A stretch of 14,973 bases of DNA from assembly GCA_024709705.1 (NCBI GenBank), contig JANJWE010000325.1, positions 1-14,973 of the forward strand, in the 5' to 3' direction. This DNA comes from Flavobacterium sp. (GTDB lineage: Bacteria; Bacteroidota; Bacteroidia; Flavobacteriales; Flavobacteriaceae). Positions 1-5,938 of this stretch are shown here, piece by piece (the first letter of the stretch is position 1; every line of letters starts with the position of its first letter). Below the pieces are notes generated by a model. That model ran no database searches and was not told where the DNA came from. It saw only the letters and a list, made by a program, of their open reading frames with translations. A program made the translations under genes and the position numbers.

Positions 1-382
1 TAATGGTTTCATTTTAGCCCAAAAAATAACCGCTGAACTTGAAAAAATTGCCCCAATTAAAGTATTGTTATGCGAAGTAGAATTAAACAAACAAAATCCT
101 TTTGGCCCCATAAAAACTAGTTTAACCTCAAACCAATATGAAAATAAAGGTGTAGTATTGGTAGATGATGTGCTTAATTCGGGAACCACTTTAATATATG
201 GAGTTAAACACTTTTTAGAAGTTCCATTAAAAAAATTCAAAACTGCGGTATTGGTTGATCGGAATCATAAAAAATATCCGGTGAAAGTAGACTTCAAAGG
301 GATTTCTTTATCAACATCCCATTTTGAACACGTTCAAGTGGTATTTGAAAACCATACAAGTTTTGCTTATTTATCAAAATAA
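1..382 (+). CDS. PyrR-like phosphoribosyltransferase (5' end cut by window)
   Basis: The reading frame is open from base 2 and ends at TAA 380-382, so only the last 126 residues are seen and the start lies outside the window. The segment VVLVDDVLNSGTT is the type I phosphoribosyltransferase PRPP-binding loop: two Asp followed by the SGTT turn that holds the 5-phosphate. The tail VLVDRNHKKYPVKVDFKG resembles the PyrR family (uracil phosphoribosyltransferase / pyrimidine attenuation regulator), but a general nucleobase phosphoribosyltransferase cannot be excluded. It would act in the cytosol on PRPP and a base. Its last 16 bases overlap the 3' end of the convergent aroK. The fold is secure and the substrate is inferred. 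Confidence 0.85.
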   Translation, partial: NGFILAQKITAELEKIAPIKVLLCEVELNKQNPFGPIKTSLTSNQYENKGVVLVDDVLNSGTTLIYGVKHFLEVPLKKFKTAVLVDRNHKKYPVKVDFKGISLSTSHFEHVQVVFENHTSFAYLSK

Positions 383-888
383 GAACCAATTTCGGCAACC
401 AATTGATCAACCGATTTCCCGTCAGTATTTACAACATGATGAGCTTGATGGTAAAAAAAACTTCTGTCAAACAAATGCTTCGCTACATATTCTGAAAGTT
501 CTTCTGTGTTTTTGTTTTGAAGTAAAGGTCTGATGTGAGCTGAATTTTGTATACGATTTACTAAGGTTTCAATAGGTGTTTTCAGATAGATTGAAAGAAC
601 ATTTTCGTTTTGGATTAATAAATGATTTTGGGCATAACAGGGTGTTCCGCCCCCTAAACTCAAAACAAAACTCTCAGAAGAATCCAATTGTTCTTTCAAA
701 TAAAGATGTTCTTGTTTTCTAAAATACAATTCGCCTCTTTGACTGAAAATCTCAGAAATTGAATTCCCTTCCCTTTTTTCAATGATTTCATCCAAATCAC
801 GATGCTCTAATTGATGAACTTGGGCTAATTTTTTTCCAACAGTTGACTTCCCCGAACCCATATAACCTAGCAAAATGATTTTTTTCAT
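367..888 (-). CDS. aroK: Shikimate kinase
   Basis: 173 aa, the usual length for a bacterial shikimate kinase. It phosphorylates the 3-hydroxyl of shikimate with ATP in the cytosol, the fifth step of the chorismate pathway to aromatic amino acids. The Walker A loop GYMGSGKST lies at residues 8-16. DLDE near residue 32 is the shikimate/Mg-binding Asp motif. LGGGTPC near residue 78 is the glycine-rich shikimate-binding motif, and RPLL near residue 119 matches the lid region. The ATG at 888 directly precedes the first beta strand, so the start is secure. The gene converges with the phosphoribosyltransferase and shares 16 bases of 3' end. A CAAATTTA word at 940-947 (TAAATTTG on this strand) may be its -7 box. 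aroK and aroL are isozyme names, and aroK is used here as the generic one. Confidence 0.95.
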   Translation of the reverse strand: MKKIILLGYMGSGKSTVGKKLAQVHQLEHRDLDEIIEKREGNSISEIFSQRGELYFRKQEHLYLKEQLDSSESFVLSLGGGTPCYAQNHLLIQNENVLSIYLKTPIETLVNRIQNSAHIRPLLQNKNTEELSEYVAKHLFDRSFFYHQAHHVVNTDGKSVDQLVAEIGSYFDK

Positions 889-939
889 AGCAATAATTCC
901 TTGTATTTTAAGGATTTAAGAAAGATTATGATTAAATTA

Positions 940-947
940 CAAATTTA
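940..947 (-). promoter_or_regulatory. Candidate -7 box for aroK
   Basis: On the minus strand this reads TAAATTTG, matching the Bacteroidetes -7 consensus TAnnTTTG, about 52 bases upstream of the aroK ATG. No good -33 TTTG is seen at the expected distance, so support is moderate. Confidence 0.4.
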
Positions 948-959
948 AGACAAAATTGC

Positions 960-991
960 TTTGAAAAATAAATAATAAGGCCGTATATTTG
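960..991 (+). promoter_or_regulatory. Promoter of the tRNA-Lys/tRNA-Leu unit
   Basis: TTTG at 960-963 and TATATTTG at 984-991 are 20 bases apart. This fits the Bacteroidetes housekeeping promoter (TTTG, about 19 bases, TAnnTTTG). The predicted transcript start is near 998, about 20 bases before the mature 5' end of tRNA-Lys. Confidence 0.75.
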
Positions 992-1017
992 CACCCGCAT
1001 TCAAGAAATTGATTATT

Positions 1018-1090
1018 GACTCGATAGCTCAGTTGGTAGAGCACAACACTTTTAATGTTGGGGTCCTGGGTTCGAGCCCCAGTCGGGTCA
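1018..1090 (+). tRNA. tRNA-Lys (anticodon TTT)
   Basis: A 73-base cloverleaf. The acceptor arm 1018-1024 (GACTCGA) pairs with 1083-1089 (TCGGGTC), with one G-T wobble, and the discriminator is A1090. The D arm contains AGCTCAGTTGGTAGAGC. The anticodon stem CAACA/TGTTG at 1044-1048 and 1056-1060 encloses a CTTTTAA loop with anticodon TTT at 1051-1053. The T arm carries GGTTCGAGCCCC. CCA is not encoded, so it must be added after transcription. It is the first gene of a two-tRNA transcription unit. Confidence 0.98.
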
Positions 1091-1095
1091 CAAAG

Positions 1096-1127
1096 AGACG
1101 TTGCGATGCAACGTCTTTACTTTTTTT
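1096..1127 (+). terminator. Hairpin plus T-run between the two tRNA genes
   Basis: AGACGTTGC (1096-1104) and GCAACGTCT (1108-1116) form a perfect 9-bp stem with a GAT loop. TTAC and then seven T (1121-1127) follow. It has the shape of an intrinsic terminator, although the T-run starts 4 bases after the stem. It sits between tRNA-Lys and tRNA-Leu, which have only one visible promoter, so it may be a partial terminator or a processing/spacer hairpin. Confidence 0.6.
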
Positions 1128-1129
1128 AA

Positions 1130-1211
1130 GGCCACGTGGAGAAATTGGTAGACTCGCCATCTTGAGGGGGTGGTGTCGCAAGACGTGTCAGTTCGAATCT
1201 GATCGTGGTCA
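1130..1211 (+). tRNA. tRNA-Leu (anticodon GAG)
   Basis: An 82-base class II tRNA. The acceptor arm GGCCACG (1130-1136) pairs with CGTGGTC (1204-1210), with one G-T wobble, and the discriminator is A1211. The anticodon stem CCATC/GGTGG encloses the loop TTGAGGG, with GAG at 1164-1166. A variable arm (TGTCGCAAGACGT) is present, as expected for leucine tRNAs, followed by the T arm with GTTCGAATC. CCA is not encoded. It reads CUC and CUU codons. Confidence 0.97.
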
Positions 1212-1217
1212 CTATAC

Positions 1218-1249
1218 AAAAACAAGCATTTACAAGGCTTGTTTTTTTT
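1218..1249 (+). terminator. Terminator after the tRNA unit
   Basis: AACAAGC (1221-1227) pairs with GCTTGTT (1237-1243) around a 9-base loop. It is flanked by an A-tract and followed by a run of T to 1249. This is an intrinsic terminator shape immediately downstream of tRNA-Leu. Confidence 0.8.
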
Positions 1250-1362
1250 ATTTCTACAATTATTGAATTCATTTTTTATATCATTTCTCTTACAGTTACT
1301 ACATTTCACCTTTTTAATTCAAAAAATAATGCCAAAAAAATAGTGTATTTCATTAAAAGTTG

Positions 1363-1370
1363 TAATTTTG
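1363..1370 (+). promoter_or_regulatory. -7 box of the merR/carH-like gene
   Basis: TAATTTTG matches TAnnTTTG. Transcription would begin near 1377, leaving a leader of only about 15 bases before ATG 1392. No convincing -33 element is seen, as expected for a regulated promoter. The last four bases are shared with the inverted repeat at 1367-1379. Confidence 0.6.
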
Positions 1371-1379
1371 TTTAACAAA
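1367..1379. promoter_or_regulatory. Palindromic operator candidate upstream of the regulator gene
   Basis: TTTGTT-T-AACAAA is a perfect inverted repeat with 6-base arms and a 1-base spacer. It overlaps the end of the -7 box and the predicted transcript start of the regulator gene. The 12-base word ATTTTGTTTAAC at 1365-1376 recurs exactly at 2306-2317 in front of crtI. The position predicts that binding would block RNA polymerase, that is, autorepression. The identity of the binding protein is inferred from context. Confidence 0.6.
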
Positions 1380-1391
1380 TATCAAAAAATA

Positions 1392-2288
1392 ATGAACAGC
1401 GTAAAAAATGTTTTCAGTATCAAAGATCTTGAAAACCTCACTGGTATTAAAGCACACACCATTCGTATTTGGGAAAAAAGATACAATGTATTGGAGCCCA
1501 TGCGAACGGACACGAATATCCGGTTTTACGATTTGGCAGCATTACAAAAAATATTAAACATTACGCTTCTACACAATCACGGCTACAAAATTTCAAAAAT
1601 TTCGAAGCTAAATACTGAAAAAATTGCCCAATTAGTTCGTGAAATTGTTAATGAAAAAAGTGTAAAACATCATGCTATTAATGCCTTTAAAATGGCCATG
1701 ATGAATTTTGACCAAACTCTATTTTTTAACACCTATAATAACTTACTCACCGAAAAATCATTTAGAGAAGTTTTTTACGATGTATTTATCCCTTTGATGA
1801 ATGAAATCGGCCTCTTATGGCAATCAGACACCATTAGTCCGGCTCATGAACATTTCATTTCCTATCTTATTAAACAAAAGCTTCTAATTAATACCGAGAA
1901 AGTTCAAATTGTTGAGCCTACTCGAAATGATAAAATCTTTGTTCTTTTTCTTCCTCTAAATGAAATACACGAACTTGGATTGATGTATTTAAACTATGAA
2001 GTTTTAGTTCACGGCTACAAATGTATTTACCTTGGAGAGAGTGTTCCAATAACAAGCTTGAAGGATATAAATAGATTTTTTGACAATGTAGTTTACGTTT
2101 CATACATGACTGTTGAACCAACTAAAGACGACATAAACGATTATTTAAAAACCTTTTATGAAGAGATTTTAGATAAAACCGAAAACGAACTTTGGACTAT
2201 TGGCAGAATAACTGAATTTATTAAACCAAACACACATCCTAAAGTCAAGATATTCAAGTCTATACAAGAATTATCAAATTTTCTATAA
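1392..2288 (+). CDS. MerR-family regulator with cobalamin-binding domain (CarH/LitR type)
   Basis: 298 aa from ATG 1392. The frame stays open upstream to a TTG at 1368, but that lies inside the operator, so ATG 1392 is preferred. Residues 7-73 form a MerR winged helix (FSIKDLENLTGIKAHTIRIW). Residues about 100-168 form a helical cap with W143, nine residues, then E153-H154. This is the W-x9-EH signature of light-sensing CarH proteins, where the Trp and His cover the upper face of adenosylcobalamin. Residues about 180-298 are a Rossmann-like B12 domain with E191-I-H193-E-L-G196 (ExHxxG), where H193 would be the lower ligand. The usual late GG motif is reduced to IGR near 270-272. In known CarH, dark adenosylcobalamin-bound tetramers repress carotenoid genes and light breaks them up. 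It lies directly upstream of crtI on the same strand. The light/B12 response is inferred. Confidence 0.88.
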   Translation: MNSVKNVFSIKDLENLTGIKAHTIRIWEKRYNVLEPMRTDTNIRFYDLAALQKILNITLLHNHGYKISKISKLNTEKIAQLVREIVNEKSVKHHAINAFKMAMMNFDQTLFFNTYNNLLTEKSFREVFYDVFIPLMNEIGLLWQSDTISPAHEHFISYLIKQKLLINTEKVQIVEPTRNDKIFVLFLPLNEIHELGLMYLNYEVLVHGYKCIYLGESVPITSLKDINRFFDNVVYVSYMTVEPTKDDINDYLKTFYEEILDKTENELWTIGRITEFIKPNTHPKVKIFKSIQELSNFL

Positions 2289-2307
2289 ATTTTTCTTAAA
2301 AGTCCAT

Positions 2308-2342
2308 TTTGTTTAACTATTTGTTTATATTTGTTAAACAAT
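2308..2342. promoter_or_regulatory. crtI operator candidate: three TTTGTT repeats
   Basis: TTTGTTTAAC (2308-2317), TTTGTTTATA (2320-2329) and TTTGTTAAAC (2330-2339) are direct repeats with 12- and 10-base phasing, averaging about one helical turn. The third also forms an inverted repeat TTGTT-A-AACAA at 2331-2341. CarH tetramers are known to bind DNA through tandem repeats spaced about 11 bases, so the layout suits the product of the upstream gene. The array covers the -7 box and ends at the base before the crtI start codon. Confidence 0.6.
2326..2333 (+). promoter_or_regulatory. -7 box of the crtI operon promoter
   Basis: TATATTTG matches TAnnTTTG exactly. It ends only 9 bases before the crtI ATG, so the transcript would begin at or within a few bases of the start codon. 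No -33 TTTG lies at the usual 19-base distance. The nearest is TTTG 2308-2311, with a 14-base spacer. Confidence 0.6.
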
Positions 2343-3803
2343 ATGAAAAAAGAAATTCACATAATAGGTTCGGGTTTTTCGGCACTTGCCGCAGCATGTT
2401 ACTTAGCTAAAGACGGTAACCAAGTAACCCTTTTTGAAAAAAATAAAACTATAGGAGGAAGAGCCCGTCAACTAAAAAAAGAAGGGTTTGTATTTGACAT
2501 AGGCCCAACATGGTATTGGATGCCAGATGTTTTTGAACGGTTTTTTTCCGACTTTAACAAAAAGCCCTCTGATTATTACGAATTAATCAAACTCTCTCCT
2601 GCGTATCAAGTTTATTTTGGTGTAAAAGATTTTATCACCATTTCAGACAATTTGGAAGAGATTTCAAAAACATTTGAGTCTATTGAACCCGGTAGTGGAG
2701 CAGTTTTAAAGGCTTTTATGAAAGAAGCACAAGACAACTACAACATTGCTATTTTAGACTTGGTCTACAGACCCGGAGAATCACCATTAGAATTGGTCAC
2801 TATAAAATCGGCCAAAAAAATAAATCAATTTTTTTCGAACATCAGCAAAGAAGTTCGAAAACGATTTAAGAATGATAAATTAATTCAAATATTAGAATTT
2901 CCGGTTTTATTTTTGGGAGCTAAACCCTCTGACACCCCGGCATTTTACAGTTTTATGAATTTTGCTGATTTTGGTTTAGGCACTTGGCATCCAAAAAATG
3001 GTATGTACAGCGTAATTCTTGCCATGGAAAAATTGGCTTGTGAATTGGGCGTACAAATTGAAACCGATTCCAACGTAGAAGAAATTATAGTTCAAAATCA
3101 AAAGGCTGTTGGAATTAAAGTTAATGGAGTTTCAAAATTTGCAGATGTCATTTTAAGTGGTGCCGATTACCATCACACCGAAACTTTATTAAAACCCGAA
3201 TATCGAGCTTATTCCGAAAAATATTGGAATCAAAAAACATTTGCCCCTTCTTCTTTGTTGTTTTATGTAGGCTTTAGTAAAAAACTTCAAAATGTTGAAC
3301 ACCATTCGTTGTTTTTTGATGTCCCTTTTGACAAGCATGCAAAAGACATTTATGACCATCCAAAATGGCCTGAAGAACCCTTATTTTATGCCAGTTTTCC
3401 CTCAAAAACAGATAAAAGTGCTGCTCCAACAGGAAATGAAGCAGGAATATTTCTTATCCCTTTAGCACCAGGGTTAGAAGATACAGAAGAATTAAGAAAT
3501 ACTTACTTTAATTTGATAATAGAACGTTTTGAAAAAATTACACAGCAAGATGTGAAAAATTATATTATCTTTAGAGAGTCTTTTTGTGTCAACGATTTTA
3601 TTAAAGAGTATAATTCTTATAAAGGCAATGCATATGGAATGGCAAACACCTTGTTACAAACTGCATTTTTAAGGCCTAAATTAAGAAGTAAAAAAGTAAA
3701 AAACTTATACTTTACAGGTCAATTAACAGTACCGGGACCAGGTGTACCTCCTTCTCTAATTTCTGGCAAATTAGTTTCGGAATTGATTAGTAAGTATTCC
3801 TAA
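2343..3803 (+). CDS. crtI: Phytoene desaturase
   Basis: 486 aa, typical for CrtI-type desaturases. It is an FAD enzyme at the membrane that introduces double bonds into phytoene, usually yielding lycopene. The N-terminal dinucleotide fold is HIIGSGFSALAAA (Gly 9 and 11), followed by E32 for the ribose and IGGRARQ at 37-43. FDIGPTWYWMP follows, as in CrtI. The C-terminal signature LYFTGQLTVPGPGVPPSL, then ISG, starts at 455 and is diagnostic of carotenoid desaturases. The start at ATG 2343 is fixed by the FAD motif beginning at residue 5; upstream TTG 2331 would lie in the promoter. crtB begins 22 bases after the stop and crtZ follows, so the three form one operon. The number of desaturation steps, and a 4-ketolase-like variant role, cannot be settled from sequence alone. 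Confidence 0.95.
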   Translation: MKKEIHIIGSGFSALAAACYLAKDGNQVTLFEKNKTIGGRARQLKKEGFVFDIGPTWYWMPDVFERFFSDFNKKPSDYYELIKLSPAYQVYFGVKDFITISDNLEEISKTFESIEPGSGAVLKAFMKEAQDNYNIAILDLVYRPGESPLELVTIKSAKKINQFFSNISKEVRKRFKNDKLIQILEFPVLFLGAKPSDTPAFYSFMNFADFGLGTWHPKNGMYSVILAMEKLACELGVQIETDSNVEEIIVQNQKAVGIKVNGVSKFADVILSGADYHHTETLLKPEYRAYSEKYWNQKTFAPSSLLFYVGFSKKLQNVEHHSLFFDVPFDKHAKDIYDHPKWPEEPLFYASFPSKTDKSAAPTGNEAGIFLIPLAPGLEDTEELRNTYFNLIIERFEKITQQDVKNYIIFRESFCVNDFIKEYNSYKGNAYGMANTLLQTAFLRPKLRSKKVKNLYFTGQLTVPGPGVPPSLISGKLVSELISKYS

Positions 3804-3825
3804 TATTGATAAAAATTTTACACCT

Positions 3826-4665
3826 ATGAAATCTATTTTTGACAAAATTTCATTTGAATGTAGTAAAAATGTAACAAAAGCTTACAGTACTTCTTTTTCT
3901 TCTGCCGTAAAAATGCTGGCTCCCAAAATTCGTCAGGACATATACAATATTTACGGATTCGTGAGATTAGCAGATGAAATTGTAGATACTTTTCATGACT
4001 ACAATAAAGAACAACTCTTTTCGCTTTTTGAAGATGATCTTCAAGCTGCTTTAGACAATAAAATAAGCTTAAATCCGGTTTTGAATGCTTTTCAAAATAC
4101 CGTTTACAAATACAACATTTCCAAAGATTTAATTGATGCATTTATGAAAAGCATGAAATTAGATCTAACCAAAAAAACGTATACCACTACCCAAGAGTAT
4201 CAAGATTATATCTATGGTTCTGCCGATGTCGTAGGGCTAATGTGCTTAACTGTTTTTGTGAACGGTAACAAAGAACAATATGACAACCTAAAAACCAGTG
4301 CTATGAGATTGGGCTCTGCTTTTCAAAAAGTTAATTTTTTAAGAGATTTGAAAGCCGACTTTGAAGAGTTAAACAGAACCTATTTCCCAAATACCGACTT
4401 AAATCAACTGGATGAAGCTTCAAAAGTTCAAATCATTGAAGAAATTGAAGCCGATTTTGAAGCTGGATTTGAAGGAATTCAAAAATTACCCATCGAAGCC
4501 AAATTTGGGGTTTATACAGCCTATGTGTATTATAAAAAGCTACTTTCAAAACTTAAAAAAACACCTTCTATAGAAATAAAAAACACACGTATCAGGGTTC
4601 CTGATTATGAAAAGGTAGGGTTACTGGCAAAATGTTATATTAATTATAGATTAAAAACGATTTAA
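3826..4665 (+). CDS. crtB: Phytoene synthase
   Basis: 279 aa. It condenses two geranylgeranyl diphosphates head to head to give phytoene, the first committed step of carotenoid synthesis. The first Asp-rich motif is RLADEIVD (D50, E51, D54). The second is N170-F-L-R173-D174-L-K-A-D178. Both bind Mg-diphosphate in squalene/phytoene synthases. TYFP at 185-188 follows the second motif, as in other CrtB proteins. ATG 3826 is the only start that keeps the whole N-terminal helix. It lies 22 bases after crtI and its stop is 3 bases before crtZ, which points to one transcript. Squalene synthase-like HpnC/HpnD is less likely given the crt neighbours. Confidence 0.95.
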   Translation: MKSIFDKISFECSKNVTKAYSTSFSSAVKMLAPKIRQDIYNIYGFVRLADEIVDTFHDYNKEQLFSLFEDDLQAALDNKISLNPVLNAFQNTVYKYNISKDLIDAFMKSMKLDLTKKTYTTTQEYQDYIYGSADVVGLMCLTVFVNGNKEQYDNLKTSAMRLGSAFQKVNFLRDLKADFEELNRTYFPNTDLNQLDEASKVQIIEEIEADFEAGFEGIQKLPIEAKFGVYTAYVYYKKLLSKLKKTPSIEIKNTRIRVPDYEKVGLLAKCYINYRLKTI

Positions 4666-4668
4666 ATT

Positions 4669-5118
4669 ATGTCGATTTGGATTCAAATTTTGGTTTTCTT
4701 CTTAACTTTTTTTCTAATGGAATTTATGGCTTGGTTTACCCATAAATATGTAATGCACGGGTTTTTGTGGAGTTTGCATGCAGATCACCATAAAAAAGAC
4801 CATGACTCTTGGTTTGAAAGAAACGATGCCTTTTTTATTTTTTATGCTGTCGTAAGTATAAGTTTTTTTCTTTTATGGAGATACGATTACTTTAGTTTAG
4901 GTCTGGCGATAGGGCTCGGAATTTTTGCGTATGGATTAACCTATTTTTTAGTGCATGACATTTTTATTCACCAACGTTTCAAAATGTTTCGAAATGCAAA
5001 TAACATCTATGCAAAAGCTGTTCGAAGAGCTCACAAAATGCATCACAAACATACCGGAAAAGACCACGGAGAATGTTTTGGAATGCTTATAGTTCCTTTA
5101 AAATATTTTAAAAAATAA
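4669..5118 (+). CDS. crtZ: Beta-carotene 3-hydroxylase
   Basis: 149 aa, the compact length of bacterial CrtZ. It is an integral membrane di-iron hydroxylase of the fatty acid hydroxylase superfamily that adds 3-OH groups to beta-ionone rings (beta-carotene to zeaxanthin through cryptoxanthin). All four histidine clusters are present: H25-x4-H30, H37-x2-HH (40-41), H96-x4-H101 and H122-x2-HH (125-126). Membrane helices are visible at about 5-22, 53-70 and 76-95. It begins 3 bases after crtB and is followed by a strong terminator, so it is the last gene of the operon. Its substrate needs a lycopene cyclase, which is absent from this window. Confidence 0.95.
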   Translation: MSIWIQILVFFLTFFLMEFMAWFTHKYVMHGFLWSLHADHHKKDHDSWFERNDAFFIFYAVVSISFFLLWRYDYFSLGLAIGLGIFAYGLTYFLVHDIFIHQRFKMFRNANNIYAKAVRRAHKMHHKHTGKDHGECFGMLIVPLKYFKK

Positions 5119-5151
5119 AAAAAAGCTGTTCTAAAGAACAGCTTTTTTTTT
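5117..5151. terminator. Bidirectional terminator between crtZ and the DOMON gene
   Basis: AGCTGTTC (5124-5131) and GAACAGCT (5136-5143) form an 8-bp stem with a TAAA loop. It is flanked by an A-run (5117-5123) and a T-run (5144-5151), giving a U-tract on either strand. It starts within the crtZ stop codon and reaches the stop codon of the convergent gene, so it can end both transcripts. Confidence 0.85.
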
Positions 5152-5935
5152 AGTTGATTATTACTTTTTTCCAAACTTTCTCATCAGAACTTAATATTTC
5201 TAAAAAGTATATTCCGCTTGACAAATTAGAGATGCTAATGGTTTCAAAACTTTCTTTATCAAATGACAGCCTTTTTATAAAAGCACCAGTTTGTGAATAC
5301 AAATTAACTTGATCAATAGAAACTTTACTTTTAAGATAAAACAAACCTGTTGATGGATTGGGATAAACTTGAAGAGAATTTAAACTAAAATCGTCAACAC
5401 CTAACAAAGTCAAGGGTGCATTAACAATTCCTCTATTGGACCCCGCACCATGGTAAACTAAAGAAAAATTACCACTGTTTGGACTTGCATACATTAATGA
5501 TATAGAGGTATCATTAAAATTAAAAACCACATCATTAGAATCACCCGTGCTAAAAGCTCTGGTAGCCACAACAGTTCGAATTCCTTCAGATACCGTGTTA
5601 CTCACTAAAGTCCAATCCTGAGAGGCATCGATATCTGGATTTCCGGTACCGGAAGAACGTGTTCTACTGTCACTAAAATCGGTTGTAGATCGCATTACTA
5701 CACAATCTACCAACGCAGGCATTCCTTCGCCTTCAATTAAAGTATTCGTACTAAAACCCAATCCAAACCAACTGTTTGCAGGATTAATTAAAGTTAAAGT
5801 AACTGTCGAATTGGCTTGATTTAAATCCAATTGAGCAGACAAATTCTCATTCAATGTAAGCAACCCGGTTGATTTGATTTGGGCAAAACCAACCTGAATG
5901 AGAAACATAAAAGTAAAAAGAGTAATTTTTTTCAT
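5150..5935 (-). CDS. Secreted DOMON-domain protein with T9SS type A sorting tail
   Basis: 261 aa. Residues 1-18 are a signal peptide (KK, hydrophobic core, GFA|Q). Residues about 20-165 look like a DOMON beta sandwich, a fold that binds heme b or sugars: WFGLGFS at 56-62, M72 before ALVDCVV, DWTLV at 107-111 and YHGAGSNRG at 161-169. M72 and H162 sit where the Met/His heme ligands of DOMON cytochromes occur; this is my inference from pattern. Residues about 186-261 are a T9SS type A tail (VYPNPSTGLFYL, SSGIYFLEI, KVWKKVIIN). The protein should therefore cross the outer membrane through the type IX system and be released or anchored. It starts 3 bases after the ankyrin gene, which suggests one transcript. 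The ligand and partner are unknown. Confidence 0.8.
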   Translation of the reverse strand: MKKITLFTFMFLIQVGFAQIKSTGLLTLNENLSAQLDLNQANSTVTLTLINPANSWFGLGFSTNTLIEGEGMPALVDCVVMRSTTDFSDSRTRSSGTGNPDIDASQDWTLVSNTVSEGIRTVVATRAFSTGDSNDVVFNFNDTSISLMYASPNSGNFSLVYHGAGSNRGIVNAPLTLLGVDDFSLNSLQVYPNPSTGLFYLKSKVSIDQVNLYSQTGAFIKRLSFDKESFETISISNLSSGIYFLEILSSDEKVWKKVIIN

Positions 5936-5938
5936 ATC

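Noticed and set aside
1009..1309. Open frames across the tRNA region on both strands
   Set aside because: They run through two well-formed tRNA genes and their hairpins; they are not genes.
1368..1391. TTG at 1368 as start of the MerR-type regulator, adding 8 residues
   Set aside because: It lies inside the palindrome and at the end of the -7 box, upstream of the predicted transcript start; ATG 1392 is better.
2331..2342. TTG at 2331 as start of crtI
   Set aside because: It lies within the -7 box and operator; ATG 2343 places the FAD motif at the normal distance.
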